The notes: generated from the letters alone by a model not told the origin. Positions 8,715 through 17,246 are shown, counted from the first letter of the stretch. The stretch is 51,474 bases of DNA from Verrucomicrobiota bacterium (GCA_004294095.1 RDZR01000041.1:1-51474), one strand, 5' to 3'. Program-made: numbers and translations.

Positions 8715-9992
8715 TTAGGCGGTCGCAGCAGCAGCGGCAATGCCAGCAGCGGTGCGAGTTAAAATTTCCTCACACTCTTCAGGCGTGAGAAGCAGGCCGG
8801 GTTTGAACTGCAGCACGGTTTGATCGAGTTGGGAAAAAATTGCCCAAATGCCATTTGCGTAAAGTTCCCGCATGACCTTTTTTCCGCTTTGCGGGATTTT
8901 GCCGAACTCGAGGCCAAAGATCACCCCACGCTGGCGGATGCCGGTGAAAAATTCTGGATGCCGCGCTTGGATTGCATCGAGGCCGCTGCGCAGCACGTTG
9001 GCAATACGATCGACATTGGAAATCGTTTCTGGCCGCAAGGTGATTTCCAGCGTTTTCAATGCCGCCACGCAGCCTAATTCCGCGCCGCCGAAGGTTGAGA
9101 TGTGGCCCCAGCCATCTTCAGTGAGCCAGGCGCCAGCGGCTTCATTGACGATGACTGCACCGATCGGATAGATTCCGCCGCTAAGGCCTTTGCCGGTGAC
9201 GATGATGTCTGGCGTCACGCCGTATCCGGTGATGCCCCAGAGGTTGCCACTGCCGCAGCGCATCAGGCCGGTTTGCACCTCGTCTGCGATATACAAGCTG
9301 CCGTATTTTTCGCAAAGGGCTTTGACCGCAGGCAGGTAACCATCGTGCGGCAGGGGGAATCCGTAGGTCGCGGGAATCGTTTCCATGATCACGCATGCCG
9401 CGTCTTCATCGGCCAGCGCGGCTTCCATGGCCGTTAGATCATTGAAGGGCACTTTGACATATTCCGCAGGCTGGCCATCGCTGAGAAATTGCTTGGCATA
9501 GCGGTCCGCAGCCGTGCCGAGTGCGAGGCCGGTGTGGCCGTGATAGGCGTGTAAAATGGAAACAATTTTTTTCCGCTTGGTGCCGTAGCGGGCACATTTC
9601 AGAGCGATATCGATCGCTTCACCGCCGCCGCTGGAGAAAACGGCGTAACGCATGTTCGGTGGTGAATTCTCGATCAATTTTTTAGCCAGAGCGGCGCGAC
9701 CGATGGCGGGGAAGTGGTGATTTCCGATATCGAAGTAATCGAGTGCCTGCTTGAGTTCTGCGATGATTTCCGGATTGCGGTGGCCGAGATTATAAGTGCC
9801 GCCATTGAGATGGAGATCGATCAAGCGATGGCCTTCCATGTCATAGAGATGATAGCCCTCGCGGCGGCCGATGACGAGATCAACGCCACGGGCATGCCAA
9901 GCGTGGACTTTGTCCGGATTCCAGTAGCTCGCAGAATCGCTGAGAGTGGTGGCTTTGTCCGCGTGGACGAGGGATTCAAGTAGTGGTGTCAT
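8715..9992 (-). CDS. class III aminotransferase-fold PLP enzyme, possible amino-alcohol-phosphate phospho-lyase
   Basis: Fold-type I PLP enzyme, 425 aa. Asp237 in ADEVQTGL binds the pyridine nitrogen. Lys268 in VTGKGLSGGIYP is the Schiff-base lysine. SSGGGEAIDIALKCAR at ~120-135 and the HAYHGHTGLALG segment complete the cofactor site. Class III members include transaminases and the phospho-lyases that act on ethanolamine phosphate, phosphohydroxylysine and 1-amino-2-propanol phosphate. Pairing with an APH kinase and an SDR favours the phospho-lyase reading, which would yield an aldehyde, ammonia and phosphate (inference). Its start overlaps the preceding hydrolase gene by 17 bp. A plain omega-amino-acid transaminase cannot be excluded. 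Confidence 0.85.
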   Translation of the reverse strand: MTPLLESLVHADKATTLSDSASYWNPDKVHAWHARGVDLVIGRREGYHLYDMEGHRLIDLHLNGGTYNLGHRNPEIIAELKQALDYFDIGNHHFPAIGRAALAKKLIENSPPNMRYAVFSSGGGEAIDIALKCARYGTKRKKIVSILHAYHGHTGLALGTAADRYAKQFLSDGQPAEYVKVPFNDLTAMEAALADEDAACVIMETIPATYGFPLPHDGYLPAVKALCEKYGSLYIADEVQTGLMRCGSGNLWGITGYGVTPDIIVTGKGLSGGIYPIGAVIVNEAAGAWLTEDGWGHISTFGGAELGCVAALKTLEITLRPETISNVDRIANVLRSGLDAIQARHPEFFTGIRQRGVIFGLEFGKIPQSGKKVMRELYANGIWAIFSQLDQTVLQFKPGLLLTPEECEEILTRTAAGIAAAAATA

Positions 9993-10680
9993 GGGTTGGG
10001 GAAATTGCTGTTAGAGCCTCGTCCGTGTTGAGGACTTGGCAATAGATGTTGTTAATGATCGTCAGCTCATGGCGGTGAAGTTCGTCAGTGGCGGCGGCGC
10101 AGGCATCATCCACCAGAATCACGTTGAAGCTCTCATCGGCAAGTGAACGCACGGTGCTGGCGACGCACTGATCGGTGAAAATCCCACACACGACGACATC
10201 GCGGATTCCCAAATTGGTGAGCAGCAGACGCAAGTTGGTGCCTGTGAGCGCGCTATCGGTGGTTTTAGTGATGACGATTTCCTCTGCGAGCGGCGCGACT
10301 TGAGGCAGGATTTGAGAATCCGCAGAATTTTTGGGAAGAAGTAAGTTGTTGAATCCTGGGCGCGCGTGGCTGAGAGAGCGATCGCGGCCATTTTCGGTAA
10401 GACAAGCGATGCGGGCAAAGATCACCTCACGGCCGATTTCGCGAAATTTTTTCAGCAAGCGCTGGGTGTTAGGAAGCACCGTGTCCGCAAGGCGATTGCG
10501 AAATGGGGCCCATCGATTCCATTCTTCAAGATCAGCTCCGGGATTTTCCGGCAAATAACAAACTTGCAGGTCGATGACTAGAAGTGCCGTATGTGCAGGA
10601 TCGAGCACAATTTCGGGAAGATCATCTGGCATCGTTTCATAGTAAAACGAGCGATATGCGTGGCGCCAATTTGTGCTCAT
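9976..10680 (-). CDS. isochorismatase-fold cysteine hydrolase (second copy)
   Basis: Cytoplasmic amidohydrolase. Triad residues: Asp37 in ALLVIDLQVCYL, Lys139 in IVITKTTDSALTGTNL and Cys172 in CGIFTDQCVASTVRSL. It is only distantly related to the copy at 3582-4220: it has a longer N-terminus (~25 residues before the first strand) and a different Lys loop. It abuts the SDR gene (ends share base 10680) and overlaps the PLP enzyme gene. Within a polyamine-type import operon it may release ammonia or CO2 from an N-acyl or N-carbamoyl amine. The substrate is unknown. Confidence 0.85.
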   Translation of the reverse strand: MSTNWRHAYRSFYYETMPDDLPEIVLDPAHTALLVIDLQVCYLPENPGADLEEWNRWAPFRNRLADTVLPNTQRLLKKFREIGREVIFARIACLTENGRDRSLSHARPGFNNLLLPKNSADSQILPQVAPLAEEIVITKTTDSALTGTNLRLLLTNLGIRDVVVCGIFTDQCVASTVRSLADESFNVILVDDACAAATDELHRHELTIINNIYCQVLNTDEALTAISPTHDTTT

Positions 10681-11453
10681 TAGCTCAGTGCGGCAGGAGA
10701 TTCTGGGAGGATTTGACCACCGTCCACCACCAGCGAATGGCCGGTGATGTAGCCCGCTTCCGCGGATGCGAGAAATGCGGCGGCGTGGCCAATGTCATCC
10801 ACCGTTCCGAGTTTGCCGAGTGGCACAGCGGCAGCGGTGGCATCGATGTATTCTGGGCCGAGATCGACGAGTGCCTCCGTCACGATATTTCCGGGCAGAA
10901 CGGCATTGATCGTGATCTTGTCCTTGGCGAACTCGATGGCCGCCGTGCGGATAAATCCTAACTGCGCGGCTTTGGTCGCCCCGTAGTGGGACCAACCGGG
11001 AAATCCAGTCGTCGGCCCAGTGATGGACGAGGTGACGACGATTCTCGGCGCTTTGCTTTTTTTCAAATGCTCCAAGCACGTTTGAATCGTCAGAAACATG
11101 CTCTTCACATTGGTGGCAAACATCGAGTCCCAAGCCTCTTCCGTCATTTCAGAAAATTTCAGTGATGGGAACGTTCCGGCATTCGCGCACAATACGTCGA
11201 TCCCGCCAAACTCGCTCACCGCCATGGCCGCCATGCGCTCGCAATCGCTGCGTAGGGTGATGTCTGCTTGGCAATAGATGGCAGTGCCACCGGCCGCGAT
11301 CAGTTCTGCGACGGTCGCTTGCCCTTCCGAAGCCGTGCGGCTTACGACAACAACTTTCGCTCCATGGCTTGCGAACACACGAGCGATGCCCTTGCCGATG
11401 CCTTTGCTGGCTCCGGTGACGATGACGGATTTATCTTTGAGTGATGCTGACAT
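10680..11453 (-). CDS. short-chain dehydrogenase/reductase
   Basis: Classical NAD(P)-dependent SDR, 257 aa from ATG 11453. Cofactor loop TGASKGIG at 13-20, NAG at 91-93, and the catalytic Ser (TSS, 141-143), Tyr157 and Lys161 (YGATK) are all intact; VVVVSRTASE suggests NADP. The chosen start is 1 bp after the permease stop, so translation is coupled; an upstream in-frame ATG (11510) lies inside the permease gene and has no homology. In the aminoacetone-type pathway an SDR interconverts 1-amino-2-propanol and aminoacetone, a role that fits here by context only. Confidence 0.85.
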   Translation of the reverse strand: MSASLKDKSVIVTGASKGIGKGIARVFASHGAKVVVVSRTASEGQATVAELIAAGGTAIYCQADITLRSDCERMAAMAVSEFGGIDVLCANAGTFPSLKFSEMTEEAWDSMFATNVKSMFLTIQTCLEHLKKSKAPRIVVTSSITGPTTGFPGWSHYGATKAAQLGFIRTAAIEFAKDKITINAVLPGNIVTEALVDLGPEYIDATAAAVPLGKLGTVDDIGHAAAFLASAEAGYITGHSLVVDGGQILPESPAALS

Positions 11454-11454
11454 A

Positions 11455-12273
11455 TTAATGGGAGGCGATAGACTTTCGGGATTTGCGATTGGTCCAAGAA
11501 ATGATACCAAAGAGAATGATGACGAAGACCACCGCCACCATCACCGAGAGCACGCCGACGGCAGGCACCAGCGGTTGGTAACCCGTCGTCATCCGCGCGT
11601 AGAGCCACTCTGGCAGTGCGCTATCTGCACCAGTGGTGAAGAGTGATAGGGCAAAATTTCCCCAAGAAAGGAGGATGGCAAAGCAGGTGGCGCTGATCAT
11701 CGCGGGCATGAGAAGAGGGATCGTGATTTTTGTAAGAATTTGCCAACGGCTCGCTCCCATATCCCGCGCGGCCTCCTCTAATGACTCATCCAGTCCGTAG
11801 GCTTGGATGGAAATGATCAAGGTGGTAATCGGCGCAATCCACACCGTATGAGCGATCGCCGCCGTCCACCACGCGGGAGTGATATTGAGAAAATTATACC
11901 ACATTAACAACGCCAGACCCAAGACCGACTGAGGGAAAAACAATGGCAGCAAAACCAAGCGCTGGAATGTTTTTCGCCCCTTCCAGCGATAGCGCGCGTA
12001 GGCCAGCGCGGAGAAAAACCCGATGATGACCGAGACGACTGCCGTGAGCCCAGCGATGCGCAGACTGATGCCCACGAAGTCCGCCACCTGCGGAGAATCG
12101 ATGGCATTTTCATACCACTTCGTCGTCATCATTTCCGCGGGATAGGGAAACGAAAAAAAGCGCCTTTCTGAGAGAGATGCGACGATGATGCAAAACACCG
12201 GGAAGTAAAAAACCAGCAACAGTAGCCCGGCATAGAGGCTGAATCCTGCTTTCTGCGTGCGAGTGACGATCAT
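11455..12273 (-). CDS. ABC transporter permease, PotC family
   Basis: Inner-membrane permease of the spermidine/putrescine/opine importer class. About six membrane segments are seen, with the EAA loop EEAARDMGASRWQILTKITIPLLMPAM at ~170-195 that docks on the PotA-like ATPase. It starts 4 bp inside the end of the PotB-like gene and is followed by the SDR gene 1 bp after its stop, so the transporter and the enzymes are one operon. Confidence 0.92.
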   Translation of the reverse strand: MIVTRTQKAGFSLYAGLLLLVFYFPVFCIIVASLSERRFFSFPYPAEMMTTKWYENAIDSPQVADFVGISLRIAGLTAVVSVIIGFFSALAYARYRWKGRKTFQRLVLLPLFFPQSVLGLALLMWYNFLNITPAWWTAAIAHTVWIAPITTLIISIQAYGLDESLEEAARDMGASRWQILTKITIPLLMPAMISATCFAILLSWGNFALSLFTTGADSALPEWLYARMTTGYQPLVPAVGVLSVMVAVVFVIILFGIISWTNRKSRKSIASH

Positions 12274-13148
12274 GACGATTTTTTACCGAGAAGTTTTTCC
12301 AGATCGAAACGACTGAGGGTTAAGAAAACCACGACCATCGTCAGCGCGATAAAAACCGTCGAGAGTGCGGAGCCAAGCGGCCAATTCTGTGCGTAGGTGA
12401 ATTCTGTCTCGATGTCCGAGGCGATGGTCACCACTTTTTGCCCGCCTAAAATTTTCGCCTCAGAAATCGCACCGATCGAGAGCACAAAGACCAGCAGCGA
12501 GCCGATCATCACGCCGGGCATCGATAGCGGCAGATCGATTTTGCGAAAAACCTGCCAGCGATTCGCACCCATATCGAAAGCTGCTTCGCGCACCGGATCG
12601 GGGATCATTTTGATTCCCAATACCAATGGAAACAACATGAACGGCAGATAGACATAGACCATGCCGAGAATGATCACCGGAATGTTGTATAAAAGTGAAT
12701 CGATCTGAATATCGAAATACTTGGCGAGTGTGCCGCCGACGACCCCATTTTTCATGAATCCGATGACCCATCCGAAGAGCCGAATATTTTCTGAAACAAA
12801 TAGCGACGTGACGATGGCGTAGGTGATGAAATAGCCGCCACCACGGAAAATTTTGGCGATCGCAAACGCGAGGGGGTAGCAAATAATCAGCAAGATGATC
12901 ACGGTCGCCACGGCCAGAGCTAGCGACCACAAAATGGATTTGAAATAGGTCTGCTCAAAAATTGTCCGGTAATTTTCTAGAGTTGGAGCCTGGAGAAGTT
13001 CAAACGTCTTAGGCGGCATCAGGCCAAACCAGACGACGCAGAGCAGCGGCGCGACGAAGCCGAAGAGCATCAGCAGCAAAAACGGCGTGGCTGAGAGTGA
13101 GCCAATCAATCCCGGTCCGAAGAATTTTTTCCAAAACGGCGGGTTCAT
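12270..13148 (-). CDS. ABC transporter permease, PotB family
   Basis: Partner permease of the PotC-like protein. About six membrane helices, with the PotB-type EAA loop (VREAAFDMGANRWQVFRKIDLPLSMPGVM) at ~178-205. It overlaps both neighbours by 4 bp. The family carries cationic amines (spermidine, putrescine) or amino acids and opines; the cargo here should feed the kinase/PLP/SDR enzymes encoded downstream. Confidence 0.92.
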   Translation of the reverse strand: MNPPFWKKFFGPGLIGSLSATPFLLLMLFGFVAPLLCVVWFGLMPPKTFELLQAPTLENYRTIFEQTYFKSILWSLALAVATVIILLIICYPLAFAIAKIFRGGGYFITYAIVTSLFVSENIRLFGWVIGFMKNGVVGGTLAKYFDIQIDSLLYNIPVIILGMVYVYLPFMLFPLVLGIKMIPDPVREAAFDMGANRWQVFRKIDLPLSMPGVMIGSLLVFVLSIGAISEAKILGGQKVVTIASDIETEFTYAQNWPLGSALSTVFIALTMVVVFLTLSRFDLEKLLGKKSS

Positions 13149-14227
13149 GACTCGAGGATTTGGCTATCGGTGATTTCCCATCCGAGAGTGGCCTCCGTGG
13201 CGGTGGTGCGTTCTTCGCGAAGCCGCTCGACGGTTAGATTGCAGCCCGGCACGACTTCCACATGATATTGAATCCGCGAGCCGAGCAAAAACTCGTTGAT
13301 GATGCGCACGGGGATCGAATTGCCCGCAACCTCGCCGGAAGCCAGAAATCGAAGCGACTCAGGACGAATGAGCAGCTTGCGGGCGGCACCCGATTCCAAT
13401 GTGGGATCCACCGGAATGTGGATTGGCAAGCGGTTCAAATTTGCTTCCCACGTTGCTTTTCCCGGCTCGGTGGCGACAATGGACAGCAAATTCACCTCGC
13501 CCATGAATTCGGCCACGAAGGCGTTTTTCGGGGAGGCGTAAATTTTATCCGGCGTGCCGATTTGCTCGATGGCACCTGCGCGGAGAATCGCGACTCGATC
13601 GCTCATGACCATCGCTTCTTCCAGCGAGTGGGTGACGTAGCAGAAGGTCTTCCGCGTCTGGCGCTGGATGTCTTTGAGCTCTTTTTGCAGGACTTTTCTC
13701 AATTGCGCATCGATCGCGGAGAGTGGTTCGTCAAAAAACAGGATGTCCGGATCGTAGGCCAGCGCGCGGGCGAGGGCCACGCGTTGGCGTTCTCCGCCGG
13801 AGCATTGCGTGACATTTTTGTCGTAGTAGCGGTAGGGATTGAGATGCAGCAAGGTGAGCAGCTCCATCGCTCGCGTGCGGCGATCGCTATCTTTGACTCC
13901 TCGGATGTTCATCGGGAACTCGACATTTTTGCCAACCGTCATGTGCGGAAAAAGCGCTAAGGATTGAAACACCATGCACGTCGGCCGCTTATTTGGCGCG
14001 AGTTCATTGATGCGGTTGCCCCGCAGCTTCAATTCGCCTGAGCTGGGTTTTTCCATACCCACCAGCATCCGCAAAAGCGTCGTTTTTCCGCTGCCGCTCG
14101 GGCCGACGAGGGTGAAAAATTCCCCATCGCGGATGAAGAAATCGACGTTGTCCACCGCGACGAATTTTCCGAATCGTTTGGTGATTCCCTTAACTTCAAG
14201 AATGGGTAGGGCGGTGCTGATATCCAT
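13145..14227 (-). CDS. ABC transporter ATP-binding protein, PotA family
   Basis: Energising ATPase of the amine importer. From ATG 14227 the protein begins MDISTALPILEVKGITKRFG. Walker A GPSGSGKTT, signature CSGGERQRVALARALAY, Walker B ILFFDEPLSAID and the switch His in CYVTHSLEEAM are intact. The C-terminal ~120 residues are a TOBE_2-type regulatory domain (LLIRPESLRF). The open frame runs upstream to 14287, but that extension is basic and unlike the family. The signature Cys in place of Leu is a common PotA variant. Confidence 0.93.
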   Translation of the reverse strand: MDISTALPILEVKGITKRFGKFVAVDNVDFFIRDGEFFTLVGPSGSGKTTLLRMLVGMEKPSSGELKLRGNRINELAPNKRPTCMVFQSLALFPHMTVGKNVEFPMNIRGVKDSDRRTRAMELLTLLHLNPYRYYDKNVTQCSGGERQRVALARALAYDPDILFFDEPLSAIDAQLRKVLQKELKDIQRQTRKTFCYVTHSLEEAMVMSDRVAILRAGAIEQIGTPDKIYASPKNAFVAEFMGEVNLLSIVATEPGKATWEANLNRLPIHIPVDPTLESGAARKLLIRPESLRFLASGEVAGNSIPVRIINEFLLGSRIQYHVEVVPGCNLTVERLREERTTATEATLGWEITDSQILES

Positions 14228-14259
14228 AGAGGCAAATTTACGTGAACAACGTGAGATGC

Positions 14260-14293
14260 GTCCAAGTGGACGAACCCCAAGTGGCAAATTGGG
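14260..14293 (-). promoter_or_regulatory. paired hairpins between the binding-protein and ATPase genes
   Basis: The 81-bp gap after the PotD-like gene holds two inverted repeats: GTCCA/TGGAC at 14260-14271 (2-nt spacer) and CCCAA/TTGGG at 14276-14293 (8-nt spacer). Stem-loops behind a binding-protein gene often keep its mRNA in excess over the permease mRNA; that role is inferred. The stems are short, and one could be an internal operator. Confidence 0.3.
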
Positions 14294-14308
14294 ACATGTG
14301 GCCCGAAC

Positions 14309-15472
14309 TTAGCCGCGTGAGCGCTTGGCCTCGTTGTAAATGGCGGTCAGCACGTCATTGTCCGGAATCGTCTCGTAGTCGGCGCTGCGATTCATATCTT
14401 CCTCGAGAGTATCCCATTGGAAGCAATTCAGTTCTTCTTTGGAAAACTTGGCAAACACGGCAGGCTGAGACATTTGGCTGACCGGATTGTGCGATGCTTC
14501 CGCCATTGCAACGGTGTGGCAGATATCCGGCTTTTGCACGTATTCAAGGAAGTCTTCAGCTAGCGGACTGACCTTTGGATTATTGACCACAGAAGTGACC
14601 TCAAACCACTGAATCGAGCCTTTTCCATCCATCGGTCCTTTGAGCGGCGAGATGTGCAGCACTTCATTGAAGCCTTCCGCACGAGCGACCGAACAGGTGT
14701 AAGTGCCGCCACTGAAAATGGCATCAATCTCGCCGTTGATGAGTGCTTGGTTCAATTGCGCAGGATCGGATGCGATCATGTTTGCATTGGTAAATAGGGT
14801 CTGCGCGGTTTTTTTGAAGGTCTCAATTTCCTCAGGTGTGTGCACTTTGTAAGGGGTGAAACCAGAAGCCACGCACATGTGAAGCACGTTCCAGTTATCC
14901 CAAGCTAACAGGCCGAACTTGCCCTTCATCTTCGGATCGAGAAACATCGGCAAGCCCTCGTCTTCGGCCAGTGCTTTGGAAATTTTCTTCGTATTGACCA
15001 CAAAATTCATCGGGCCAAAGCGCTGCATCATGCCAATCAGTTCCGTGCCATCTGGCGAAAGTGCGAAGCGGTTGACGCCTTTTTCTTTGGTGTAAAACAT
15101 CGGCATCATCTTTTCGATGTAAGGCATGAAGCGCTCCTTGCTGATGGGTTTGATCAGCTTTTCAGGCCACATTTGTTCGCGTGCCCAGCATTGATTGAGG
15201 TTGATCAAATCCCAGACGTTGATTTCACCCGCGCGGAGCTTGTTGATCATGCTTGGATCGTCGGTTCCGGATTCCGCTTTGAGCTCGATGCCTTTATGCA
15301 TTTCGCGGAATGGGTTGAGGACGTTATCGCTATTGTATCCTTCCCAGCAGAGGATGTTGAGTTCTTTCGCTCGCTCGCTGGAGGCAAAGGCGCGGCTAGG
15401 TAATACGAGGCCTGCGGCAGCAGCACCTAGGAATTTGTTAAAATTGCGGCGGTTGATCGATGATGTTTGCAT
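14309..15472 (-). CDS. ABC transporter substrate-binding protein, PotD family, Tat-type signal
   Basis: Periplasmic receptor of the amine importer. From ATG 15472 it begins MQTSSINRRNFNKFLGAAAAG, a twin-arginine signal (RRNFNKF) with cleavage after about SRAFA. Then LNILCWEGYNSDNVLNPF is the typical PotD/PotF start, with WDLINLNQ, SGGTYTCSVARAEGF and WFEVTSVVNN further on. The open frame extends 62 codons upstream into the divergent regulator's coding region; the Tat signal decides the start. First gene of the long minus-strand operon. Confidence 0.9.
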   Translation of the reverse strand: MQTSSINRRNFNKFLGAAAAGLVLPSRAFASSERAKELNILCWEGYNSDNVLNPFREMHKGIELKAESGTDDPSMINKLRAGEINVWDLINLNQCWAREQMWPEKLIKPISKERFMPYIEKMMPMFYTKEKGVNRFALSPDGTELIGMMQRFGPMNFVVNTKKISKALAEDEGLPMFLDPKMKGKFGLLAWDNWNVLHMCVASGFTPYKVHTPEEIETFKKTAQTLFTNANMIASDPAQLNQALINGEIDAIFSGGTYTCSVARAEGFNEVLHISPLKGPMDGKGSIQWFEVTSVVNNPKVSPLAEDFLEYVQKPDICHTVAMAEASHNPVSQMSQPAVFAKFSKEELNCFQWDTLEEDMNRSADYETIPDNDVLTAIYNEAKRSRG

Positions 15473-15503
15473 AAAATTATCTGAAAAGCTTGAAGGGTAA
15501 TGA

Positions 15504-15525
15504 GCAAGACTGGCACCAGTCCTGC
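15504..15525. promoter_or_regulatory. 22-bp imperfect palindrome, candidate LysR operator
   Basis: GCAAGACTGG CA CCAGTCCTGC: ten-base arms with one mismatch and a 2-bp centre, in the 79-bp gap between the divergent PotD-like gene (start 15472) and the LysR gene (start 15552). LysR regulators usually bind dyad sites in exactly this place and repress their own gene. The core GACTGG/CCAGTC is perfect. Confidence 0.55.
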
Positions 15526-15551
15526 TTAGTTTCCACCTATTGATTTGATAG

Positions 15552-16490
15552 ATGCCATCGATCTTAAATGACACCGTAGAGCTGCGCCATTTGCGATACC
15601 TGCGAGCGGTGGCGGATGCAGGAAGCTTCACGCGGGCCGCTGCTGAAATCGGCCTCACCCAGCCAACGCTCTCTCAGCAAATTGCGCAATTGGAGCAAGG
15701 CCTCGGGGTGGAGTTGCTCACTCGCTCCCGCCGTGAGTGTCGTCTAACCCCTGCTGGCGAAATGGTCATGCAATACGCCGGCCGGATTCTCGGCGATGTC
15801 GATGCCCTCAAAAGATCGCTCGATGACATGAGCGAACTGCGGCGGGGGACTTTGCGCATTGGGGCACTGCCAACATTGGCCCAGTGCCTGCTGCCTCGCG
15901 TCTTAACTCGATTTCACCAAGCTCATCCGGACATCCGCGTCACGGTGTTAGAAATGTCGGTGGATGACATGGCAAGGGCGATCGCGAACGGAATGATCGA
16001 ACTTGGAATCGGCTGCCTCGGAACATCGCTAGGCCTCAAGGGCGAGTTGCTTTTTTCGGAAGAATTGGTGGCTGTTTTGGCTAAAGATGATGCTTTATCA
16101 AACCGCACGGTGGTGACGGTGGCGGAGCTGGCCAAGCGCCCGATCATCGTGCCGCCGCCTGGATATGGCACGCGGACCTTGATCAATCATGCGTGGGCAA
16201 AGTCTCGCCGGCGCGCGATTTTCTCGCTTGAAGTCAGCTCGGTGGAATCCGCATTGCAAGCAGTGTCTGGCAGCGGCAGCCCCGCGATTTTGCCTTCTTC
16301 GGCATTGTGGGGATTGCATCCCGCAGGCTGGATCGTGCGGCGCATTACGCGGCCGGTCATGCGCCGCCAGATTGGATTTCTTGTCACGCAAGGCGGCCAT
16401 CCAAGACCAGCGATCCAGGCATTGATTCCGATTGTGCGCAAGGTGACTCGGGAGCTTGCAGATCCAGCATTGAGCCAAGTGAGCTGTTAG
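15552..16490 (+). CDS. LysR-family transcriptional regulator
   Basis: DNA-binding regulator, 312 aa. Residues ~9-70 form the winged HTH (ELRHLRYLRAVADAGSFTRAAAEIGLTQPTLSQQIAQLE...). Residues ~95-300 form the two-lobed effector domain (LRIGALPTLAQCLLPRVLTRF; GSGSPAILPSSALWG). It is divergent from the amine-import/catabolism operon with a 79-bp shared control region holding a palindrome, so it most likely controls that operon in response to the imported amine or an intermediate. The stop TAG is embedded in a TGTTAG word. Confidence 0.9.
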   Translation: MPSILNDTVELRHLRYLRAVADAGSFTRAAAEIGLTQPTLSQQIAQLEQGLGVELLTRSRRECRLTPAGEMVMQYAGRILGDVDALKRSLDDMSELRRGTLRIGALPTLAQCLLPRVLTRFHQAHPDIRVTVLEMSVDDMARAIANGMIELGIGCLGTSLGLKGELLFSEELVAVLAKDDALSNRTVVTVAELAKRPIIVPPPGYGTRTLINHAWAKSRRRAIFSLEVSSVESALQAVSGSGSPAILPSSALWGLHPAGWIVRRITRPVMRRQIGFLVTQGGHPRPAIQALIPIVRKVTRELADPALSQVSC

Positions 16491-16523
16491 GCCGGAATCA
16501 AAAATGTTAGATGAGTTGGATTC

Positions 16524-17219
16524 TTACTTTGGCAACAGGGCAATGAGATCCTCATGCGGGCGCGCAATCACATGCCCTGCGATGCATTTCCCCAGAGTGC
16601 CGATTGCGAGCTTTCCCGCATCAATGGCGGCCGTGACGGCAGCGACATCGCCAGTGATGATCACGGTGACGTAGGCGGCGCCGATTTTTTCTTTGCCGAC
16701 TAGGCGCACGTCTGCCGCTTTCAGCATGGCATCGGTGGCTTCGAGAATGGCTGTTAGACCTTGGGTTTCTAAAATGCCAATGGCTTGAGTTGAGTTTTGC
16801 ATAAGCTTGCGTGATGTGGATTGATTTTTCTGCGGCAGCCAAAGATCGGGCCCGCCGTATAAAGCATTGATTGAGTTGGGGAAATCTAACAACGGCTGCA
16901 ACGAGTCACTGGGCCGTGCGATGATGTGAGTGATCGCGCCGGCTCCTAACAGATTAGAATTTTTTTGAACCGCAGCGAGAGCAGCTTCCACTTGAGCGTG
17001 GTTTCCTAACAGTTTTACCAAAAGAGAATCTCCACCGGTGACCTCGAAGCTATGCAGAACTACATCCGCTGTTTGAATTGCCACATCGGCCAGCATCGCA
17101 GTGATGCTGAAAAAAGAACATTCAAAACAACCGAGCGCCTGCACGAGTGGATGATGAAATGAACTGCTTTCAACGCCAATCACAAATCGCACTTGCGGCG
17201 GATTGCGTTTCAATGGCAT
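16524..17219 (-). CDS. tandem-domain bacterial microcompartment shell protein (BMC-T, PduT-like order)
   Basis: 231 aa from ATG 17219, preceded by a GAGGTGG ribosome site. Two BMC domains in tandem: domain 2 (~145-228) is canonical (AIGILETQGLTAILEATDAM, pore loop EKIGA, GHVIARPHEDL). Domain 1 (~27-110) is diverged (ALGCFECSFFSITAMLADVA, pore loop EVTGG, THIIARPSDSL). A ~34-residue linker joins them, longer than usual. Such proteins form pseudohexameric trimers in organelle shells. No BMC-H or BMC-P gene lies in the window. It is convergent with the LysR gene and adjoins an SDR/PLP/APH-kinase operon like that of aminoacetone-type microcompartments. The open frame runs to 17267, but the first 16 residues lack homology. 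Confidence 0.88.
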   Translation of the reverse strand: MPLKRNPPQVRFVIGVESSSFHHPLVQALGCFECSFFSITAMLADVAIQTADVVLHSFEVTGGDSLLVKLLGNHAQVEAALAAVQKNSNLLGAGAITHIIARPSDSLQPLLDFPNSINALYGGPDLWLPQKNQSTSRKLMQNSTQAIGILETQGLTAILEATDAMLKAADVRLVGKEKIGAAYVTVIITGDVAAVTAAIDAGKLAIGTLGKCIAGHVIARPHEDLIALLPK

Positions 17220-17246
17220 GACCACCTCATGCAGGAGGCCGACATC

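Noticed and set aside
15473-15658. 62-codon N-terminal extension of the PotD-like protein
   Set aside because: It runs through the divergent promoter and LysR start; a clear Tat signal begins at 15472.
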